Position numbers and translations under genes: made by a program | The notes under the pieces: generated by a model | What the model saw: the letters and a program-made list of their open reading frames with translations, nothing else | What the model was told of the DNA's origin: nothing | The model's database searches: none | Origin: Opitutia bacterium | GTDB taxonomy: Bacteria; Verrucomicrobiota; Verrucomicrobiae; Opitutales; UBA953 | Direction: 5' to 3' | Length of the DNA: 8,801 nt | NCBI GenBank assembly: GCA_947488485.1 | Contig: CANKZO010000084.1 | Location: forward strand, 1-8,801 | Part shown: positions 4,524 to 8,801 of the stretch, one piece after another | How the letters are laid out: the number at the start of each line of letters is the position of its first letter | How positions within the stretch are numbered: position 1 is the first letter of the stretch

Positions 4524-7500
4524 TTATTTCAGCGATCGCAGATACGCCACCAAATCGATCAGCTCCTTCTCGGAGAGCATGCCATCCAGACCGGCGGGCA
4601 TGAGGCTCGTGGTGAGCTGCGTCGAAGAGGCGATGGTCTCGTTGGTGAGCAAGCGGCTCTGACCCGAGGCCTCCTTGATGGTCACTCCTTCCGCGGAGCG
4701 CGCCTGGATGAGGCCGAGCACGCTGGTGCCGTCGGTGAGCTGGAAGGAATTTAGGTCGTAGTCGCGGGCGATGTTGTAGCTCGGGAAGAGGATACTCTCG
4801 ACGAGTTCGCGCTCGGCGCGGATACCGCCGATCTTGGTGAGGTTCGGCCCGATCTCATTGCCCTTGGCGCCGACCTTATGGCAGGCGATGCAGGCGCCCT
4901 TGCCGGACTCATAGACGGCGCGGCCGGCGGCCGGATCGCCCTGCTTGATGGCCATCAAGGCCAACGGTCCGAGGCGTTCGCGCTTGGCGTCATTGGCCGC
5001 GAGGGCGGCGTCGAAGGAAGGCTCAAGGATCTCGTACACTTCCCGCGGCAGGAAGCCGAAGGCCTTGCGCACGAGGTCCTGACGGAACGTGCCCAGCATC
5101 GCGGACTTGCTCAGGGCGACAGCGATCTTGCGGCCGGTGTCCTTGGAGATGCGCTTGTAGTTCTGCGGTACGGCCAGCGCGACGAGGAGTTCGTTCTGCT
5201 CGAGCGGGCCGGCGTTAGGCAGCAGGGCGAGATAAGCGTCCCACTGCGCGGGGGTGAGCTTCGTGTTAGCCAGACGCGCGGCGGCGTCCATGCGCAGACC
5301 AGGGCTGGCCGGATCGACGAAGAGGTCGGTGAGCAGTTTGAAGGCGGCGTCGCTCAGGTCTTCGCCGCTGCTGGAGAGCGCGAGGAGCGCCTTCAGGCGG
5401 AGCGAAGACGGCTTGGTGGTGTCGGCGGCGATCGCGTTGAGCGAAGCGTCGAAGCGCTTCTCCTTCACGTGGGCGAGGGCATCCAAGAGCAGCGGCGAGG
5501 CGCCCTTGGCGAGCTGGGCTTCGAGCGAGGCGAGCCAGGTCTGGGCGTTCACCTTACCTGGCTGAGCGGCGATCGCGCGGAGCGCGGCCTGGCGGACGGC
5601 GACCTTCTCGTGCGCGAGCATCTGGGCGATGCCCTTGGCGACGCCCGGCTGGCCGGCCAACGCGGTGGCGAACTTACCCAAGGCGGCGACCTGCGTCGCG
5701 GAAGGCGCCGGCTGCGCGAGCCAACGGGTGAAGAGCGGCGCGATCACCTGGTCGGCGTCGGCGGCCTTGCTGAGCGCGAGGTAGGCGTTCTTGGCCAAAG
5801 CAGCGTCCGCAGAGTCGGCCTGGCTGACCGCGAACTTCAGGACGTCAGCGAAATCGGACTCCTTGACGCGGGTCTGCGAGACGATGCGCAAGAGGCGGGC
5901 TTGAGCGACGGGGCCCTTGACGGTGGCGAGGTCGGCGGCGGTGAAACCGGCGAGACGCATGCCCGCGGTGAGGATGGCGTGCTCGAGCACCAGGTCGGCC
6001 TCACGCGAGAGGAGTCCGCGGATGGCTTCGGTGATGGCGGGAGACTTCGCCTCGCGGAAAGTCAGGCCTTCGAGACCGCGACGGACCACGGCCTGATCGG
6101 CAGACGAAAGCTGGGCGAGAAGTTCGGCATCCGATTTCACCGGCGCCGGCGAGAACGGACGATGAGCCTTGGCGACGGCCACATGGGCGGCCTTCCCTTC
6201 GGCGGTGCGGCGCACGCGGTAGATCGCGCCGGGGACGTTGGCCACGCCCTGCAGGCTGGACGGGCAATGCGAATACCAGGTGCCGGTGTCGACGACGAGC
6301 AGCGAGCCGTCAGGGGCTTCGATGACGTCGGAAAGATGCGCGCCCTTGCGGTCTACGGTCAGGAATTCGTGCTCGGTCGCCTGGTAGGTGGCGCCCTCAG
6401 GCTTGAGTTCGAAACGCACGATCTTCTTGGAGTTGTAGAAAGCGACGAGGAGGTTAAGGTTATCCGGGGCGGACGAAAGGGGGTGGTCGGCGGGCGCGAT
6501 GCGGTCGCCTTGTTTCCAGAAAGAACAGCCGCTGGGCACGACGTGTCCGAGCTCCTTGATGATGGGCATGCGCTCGTGGGTGCGCGGCAGGTCGGCGATG
6601 ATGCGGAGGAAGTCCGGGCGCTCGTAGACGCCGCCTAGCTGCCAGTGCATGAGGGTGTCGACGCGCGGGCTGCCGAAATAGAGGTCGACGGTGCCCACGA
6701 CCTCGCCGGTCGGGGTGAAGTCGATGCTGGCCGGATTATCGGCGCAGCCTAGGGCATGCCAGCGGATGTCGGAACCGTCGGTCTTCATCGACCAGACGCC
6801 GCTGTTGAGGCCGGCGTGCACGAGCGTGCCGTCCTTCTGCTTCACAGTGTGGCCCTTGCGGCCATGGGTCCAATAGAGGCGGCCGTCCGGGTGCAGGCGG
6901 GGGCCGTGGCAGTCGGCGCCGTTGGCGGTCCATTCGAAGCCACCGACGACCAGCTCGCGCTTCTCGGCGACGCCGTCGTCATCCGCATCGGTGAACTTCC
7001 AGATACCGGGAGGCGAAGCCACGTAAAGGCTGCCGTTCGCCCAGCAGCCGCCCTTGGGTACGGTCAGCTTGTCGGCGAAGACGACGCTCCGGTCGAAGAC
7101 GCCGTCGCCGTCGCGGTCCTCGAGCATCACGACGCGTCCGGGTGTCTCGCTTTCGAATTTCTTGGTGCTCCAATTCACGCCCACGGAGTCGCCTACGAAA
7201 AGGCGGCCCCGATCGTCGACGCATCCCATCGTGGGATTGGCTACCATCGGAGAGGCGGCGGCGACGATCATCTCAAAACCCACGGGCAGCTTGTAGGGCA
7301 GCGCGGCGTTCCGTGCTTGATCCTTCTCGAAATCGATCTTCGCCGGGCGCATGGCGTAACCAGGGATTTCCTGTTTGTCACCATGCTTGGCCGCGGACGC
7401 GGCCTGCGCCTTGACGTCGTCCGAAGCGGGGTGCGCATCGGAACGGGCCGCCTTGGCCGGCGACCACTTCTCGGTGAATCCGCCGACGGGGTGCAGCTCA

Positions 7501-8333
7501 TAACGACGGACGTGCATCTCCGCGGCCTCGGTCTGCAGCTGGAGGCGCCCTTGGCTGGGCTTCACATCGAAGGCTTCGTTCACCTTCACGCCATTGACGA
7601 GATATACGAGCGTATCGCCCTTGGCGATCACCTCGAAACGGGTCCACTGGCCGAAGGGCGACTCGACGTCATCCTTGCCGCGGAAGCCTACGACGTCCTT
7701 CCAGTCGGCGTCGCGCTTGGACCAGTTGAGGCGGCCGCCTTTCATGGTCTGGCGGGGCGCGCCGGGGGTCCACACCTTCTCTTTGTCGCGGTCGAGACCG
7801 ACTTCGGCGCTGATCGAGGTCTCGAGGACGGTGCCGTCCGCGAGCTTGGGCGCGAGGACGAGGATGTCGCCCACGCCGCCTTCGATGATCTGGGCCTCGA
7901 TGCTGGCCATCCAGTTGCCGCCCACCGCGCCCTGCGGCCCGAAGCAGTGCACGAGGATACCGCTATCGCGGGAGCGGGACTCCCGCTTACCCCAGGTCTT
8001 CTGGCCCCACTTGAACTCGATCACGAGATGGTAGTCGCGATAAGCGCCGAGAGTGGTGATGGCCCCGTAACCTTCGCCGCTCACGACGAAATTACCATCC
8101 GGTCCGAACTTGAAGACGGACTTAGGATCGCCGGCGATATCGAGCTTGGGGTTGACGAAGAGCTCGGACTCTCCCTTGCGGAAGAGCTCGAGCAGGTCGA
8201 TCTTCTGGGTGACGGCCTGCGCGACGGGTTCCGGCGGCAGGATGATCTTGGCGACCGGCTGCTTGCTCTGCGCGGAAAGTCCGAGGACGGACAACAGCGC
8301 GAACACGAAGGCGGCGAGGGGTGGGGTTCTCAT
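4524..8333 (-). CDS. Secreted PVC-type heme-binding protein: DUF1080, beta-propeller, helical repeats, cytochrome c
   Basis: A 1269-aa exported protein. Residues 1-21 (MRTPPLAAFVFALLSVLGLS, then A) are a signal peptide with no lipobox Cys, suggesting a periplasmic product. Residues about 50-283 match DUF1080, a LamG-like sugar-hydrolase/binding fold (YHLVIEFKWG, SRDSGILVHCFGP, QWTRFEVIAKGD, MHVRRYELHPV). Residues about 347-710 are the propeller of the PVC putative membrane-bound dehydrogenase family, with Ca-loop-like DRDGDGVFD (406-414) and DADDDGVAE (449-457). Residues about 735-1120 are Ala/Leu-rich HEAT-like helices. Residues about 1130-1269 are the heme domain with Cys1148-IA-Cys1151-His1152 (bases 4892-4878) and a likely axial Met1245 in SLMPAGLDGM. 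Family knowledge: such proteins are thought to couple oxidation of carbohydrate-derived substrates to electron transfer; the substrate here is unknown. The ATG at 8333 is chosen because the signal peptide starts there; a TTG at 8396 only adds non-signal residues. No Shine-Dalgarno is present. Two long opposite-strand open frames are shadows. Confidence 0.95.
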   Translation of the reverse strand: MRTPPLAAFVFALLSVLGLSAQSKQPVAKIILPPEPVAQAVTQKIDLLELFRKGESELFVNPKLDIAGDPKSVFKFGPDGNFVVSGEGYGAITTLGAYRDYHLVIEFKWGQKTWGKRESRSRDSGILVHCFGPQGAVGGNWMASIEAQIIEGGVGDILVLAPKLADGTVLETSISAEVGLDRDKEKVWTPGAPRQTMKGGRLNWSKRDADWKDVVGFRGKDDVESPFGQWTRFEVIAKGDTLVYLVNGVKVNEAFDVKPSQGRLQLQTEAAEMHVRRYELHPVGGFTEKWSPAKAARSDAHPASDDVKAQAASAAKHGDKQEIPGYAMRPAKIDFEKDQARNAALPYKLPVGFEMIVAAASPMVANPTMGCVDDRGRLFVGDSVGVNWSTKKFESETPGRVVMLEDRDGDGVFDRSVVFADKLTVPKGGCWANGSLYVASPPGIWKFTDADDDGVAEKRELVVGGFEWTANGADCHGPRLHPDGRLYWTHGRKGHTVKQKDGTLVHAGLNSGVWSMKTDGSDIRWHALGCADNPASIDFTPTGEVVGTVDLYFGSPRVDTLMHWQLGGVYERPDFLRIIADLPRTHERMPIIKELGHVVPSGCSFWKQGDRIAPADHPLSSAPDNLNLLVAFYNSKKIVRFELKPEGATYQATEHEFLTVDRKGAHLSDVIEAPDGSLLVVDTGTWYSHCPSSLQGVANVPGAIYRVRRTAEGKAAHVAVAKAHRPFSPAPVKSDAELLAQLSSADQAVVRRGLEGLTFREAKSPAITEAIRGLLSREADLVLEHAILTAGMRLAGFTAADLATVKGPVAQARLLRIVSQTRVKESDFADVLKFAVSQADSADAALAKNAYLALSKAADADQVIAPLFTRWLAQPAPSATQVAALGKFATALAGQPGVAKGIAQMLAHEKVAVRQAALRAIAAQPGKVNAQTWLASLEAQLAKGASPLLLDALAHVKEKRFDASLNAIAADTTKPSSLRLKALLALSSSGEDLSDAAFKLLTDLFVDPASPGLRMDAAARLANTKLTPAQWDAYLALLPNAGPLEQNELLVALAVPQNYKRISKDTGRKIAVALSKSAMLGTFRQDLVRKAFGFLPREVYEILEPSFDAALAANDAKRERLGPLALMAIKQGDPAAGRAVYESGKGACIACHKVGAKGNEIGPNLTKIGGIRAERELVESILFPSYNIARDYDLNSFQLTDGTSVLGLIQARSAEGVTIKEASGQSRLLTNETIASSTQLTTSLMPAGLDGMLSEKELIDLVAYLRSLK

Positions 8334-8334
8334 G

Positions 8335-8399
8335 GGGTTGAAAGAGGAAGAGGGTCGAAGGGCCTCTGATGTTCCAACGCTCCCGCGACTCTTCAACCC
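8335..8399 (-). promoter_or_regulatory. Leader inverted repeat ending next to the start codon
   Basis: In the transcript of the cytochrome gene, GGGTTGAAGAG (8399-8389) can pair with CTCTTTCAACCC (8346-8335). This gives 11 base pairs with one bulged base, the 3' arm ending a single base before the ATG. The enclosed 42 bases are also GC-rich. If it forms, it would bury the initiation region and could control translation. Confidence 0.5.
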
Positions 8400-8426
8400 T
8401 TTCGCATCTATTGAGCGGAATAGGTC

Positions 8427-8432
8427 ATTATA
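8427..8432 (-). promoter_or_regulatory. Candidate -10 box of the cytochrome gene
   Basis: The minus strand has a perfect TATAAT, about 94 bases upstream of the ATG, in an A/T-rich patch that is unusual for this window. It sits within the near-palindrome TCATTATAGTGA (8425-8436 on the plus strand). No good -35 hexamer is found 16-18 bases upstream, where the hairpin repeat begins, so an activator or a non-standard sigma factor may be needed. The predicted leader is roughly 87 bases. Confidence 0.5.
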
Positions 8433-8444
8433 GTGACGGAATAA

Positions 8445-8478
8445 GAGGTAGGGACAGCACCACGTGCTGTCCTAGTTG
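8445..8478 (-). repeat. Dispersed hairpin repeat, copy 2
   Basis: This 34-base element differs from copy 1 (4334-4367) at three positions: 8454, 8462 and 8470. Two of these are opposite each other in the stem, changing a G-C to an A-T pair, and the third is the loop centre. The stem is GGACAGCAC (8452-8460) with GTGCTGTCC (8464-8472). The palindromic core has no inherent direction; the flanks run in the same direction along the plus strand as copy 1. It lies just upstream of the cytochrome promoter candidate and downstream of the serine hydrolase gene. Confidence 0.85.
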
Positions 8479-8489
8479 CAACCACTCTC

Positions 8490-8526
8490 AGGTGGCGGGT
8501 GGCAGCCCCAGGTGGCAGGTGGCGGG
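8490..8526 (+). repeat. Short GGTGGC heptamer array
   Basis: Four 7-bp units occur as two pairs: AGGTGGC and GGGTGGC at 8490-8503, then two AGGTGGC at 8510-8523. The pairs are separated by AGCCCC and followed by GGG. It lies between the hairpin repeat and the 12-bp array, in non-coding sequence. Confidence 0.6.
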
Positions 8527-8543
8527 AAATCTACCCTCCGTCA

Positions 8544-8591
8544 TCCATTCAGTCCTCAACTCAGTCCTCCACCCTGCCCTCAATTCAGCCC
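8544..8591 (-). repeat. 12-bp degenerate tandem array after the serine hydrolase gene
   Basis: Four consecutive 12-bp units, for example GGACTGAGTTGA and GGGCTGAATTGA on the minus strand, begin 16 bases after the stop codon of the hydrolase gene. Three units agree at most positions; one (GGGCAGGGTGGA) is more diverged. The period differs from the octamer arrays, but the position just after a stop codon and the G-rich coding strand are the same. Confidence 0.6.
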
Positions 8592-8607
8592 TCTGCTCTG
8601 CAGACCC

Positions 8608-8801
8608 TCACTTCCCTGAAAACTCCTTCACCGCCGCTTTCTTGAATTCGCCTTGGGCCTGACCGCCCTTCCCCGGGAAGCCCTGATGCTGGACCATCCA
8701 GACGAGGACGAGGCCGTCCTTGGTGCGGATCTCCATGCCGGTGGCCTGGGCGCCTCCATGACCGAAGAAATCAGGACCGACCGCGAAGCCCAGTCCGTAG
8801 C
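8608..8801 (-). CDS. Serine hydrolase (class C beta-lactamase family), C-terminal fragment
   Basis: The right edge cuts the gene, leaving the last 63 codons, stop TGA at 8610-8608. The fragment begins YGLGFAVGPDFFGHGGAQAT and continues with GMEIRTKDGLVLVWMVQHQG, ending FSGK. The YGLGF strand, the FGHGGA motif (the HGG equivalent of the KTG box lining the active site) and the strand ending in VWMVQH are typical of the C-terminal part of class C beta-lactamase/esterase-like serine hydrolases. The catalytic SxxK and YxN motifs lie outside the window, so activity cannot be judged. Many such proteins in this phylum are exported esterases or peptidases rather than antibiotic-resistance enzymes. It is on the same strand as the cytochrome gene, 274 bases upstream of it; repeats and a separate promoter candidate in the gap suggest independent transcription. 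Confidence 0.85.
   Translation of the reverse strand, partial: YGLGFAVGPDFFGHGGAQATGMEIRTKDGLVLVWMVQHQGFPGKGGQAQGEFKKAAVKEFSGK

Noticed and set aside
4878..8369. Two long plus-strand open frames (586 and 537 codons) opposite the cytochrome gene
   Set aside because: The minus strand has a signal peptide, DUF1080, propeller and CxxCH heme motif in one frame. The opposite frames are Gly/Asp/Arg/Glu-rich shadows.
8334..8396. N-terminal extension of the cytochrome protein from a TTG at 8396
   Set aside because: The added 21 residues are not hydrophobic and would place a signal peptide internally; the ATG at 8333 starts directly with it.

Overview
The window looks like chromosomal DNA of a high-GC member of the Verrucomicrobiota, most likely Opitutae/Opitutales-like. 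This rests on three things: a very large PVC-type heme-binding CxxCH protein fused to a DUF1080 domain, genes that mostly lack a clear Shine-Dalgarno sequence, and short G-rich or palindromic repeats in nearly every intergenic gap. The taxonomic call is inference; no rRNA is present.

Layout, left to right. (1) 1-68 (-): first 22 codons of a low-molecular-weight phosphatase with a YwlE-like active-site loop, directly downstream of (2) purD, 107-1405 (-), purine biosynthesis. (3) A strong intrinsic terminator (1444-1476, -) closes (4) a tRNA-Leu(GAG) gene (1486-1569, -) with an encoded CCA end. (5) 1674-3131 (+): a 485-aa protein of unrecognised function with an Arg/Gly/Asp-rich N-terminal repeat tract and a His/Cys-rich core. 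(6) 3132-3299: convergent intergenic gap filled by two oppositely oriented octamer arrays. (7) 3300-4031 (-): a small putative glycosyltransferase with a DxD motif, divergent from (8) 4128-4340 (+), a 70-aa acidic protein with a C-terminal hydrophobic segment. (9) 4334-4500: a run of palindromic repeat elements and another octamer array. (10) 4524-8333 (-): a 1269-aa secreted DUF1080 / beta-propeller / helical-repeat / cytochrome-c protein, preceded by a candidate promoter and a structured leader. (11) 8445-8591: a second copy of the short hairpin repeat and two small tandem arrays. (12) 8608-8801 (-): the C-terminal 63 residues of a serine hydrolase of the class C beta-lactamase family.

The genes do not form one pathway. 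purD is housekeeping. The large cytochrome protein and perhaps the serine hydrolase belong to the cell-envelope or periplasmic degradation repertoire typical of this phylum. I see no defence system, CRISPR array, transposase or prophage gene. The most unusual material is non-coding: octamer repeat arrays directly after the stop codons of three genes, always G-rich on the coding strand, and two copies of a hairpin repeat that differ by a compensatory base pair.
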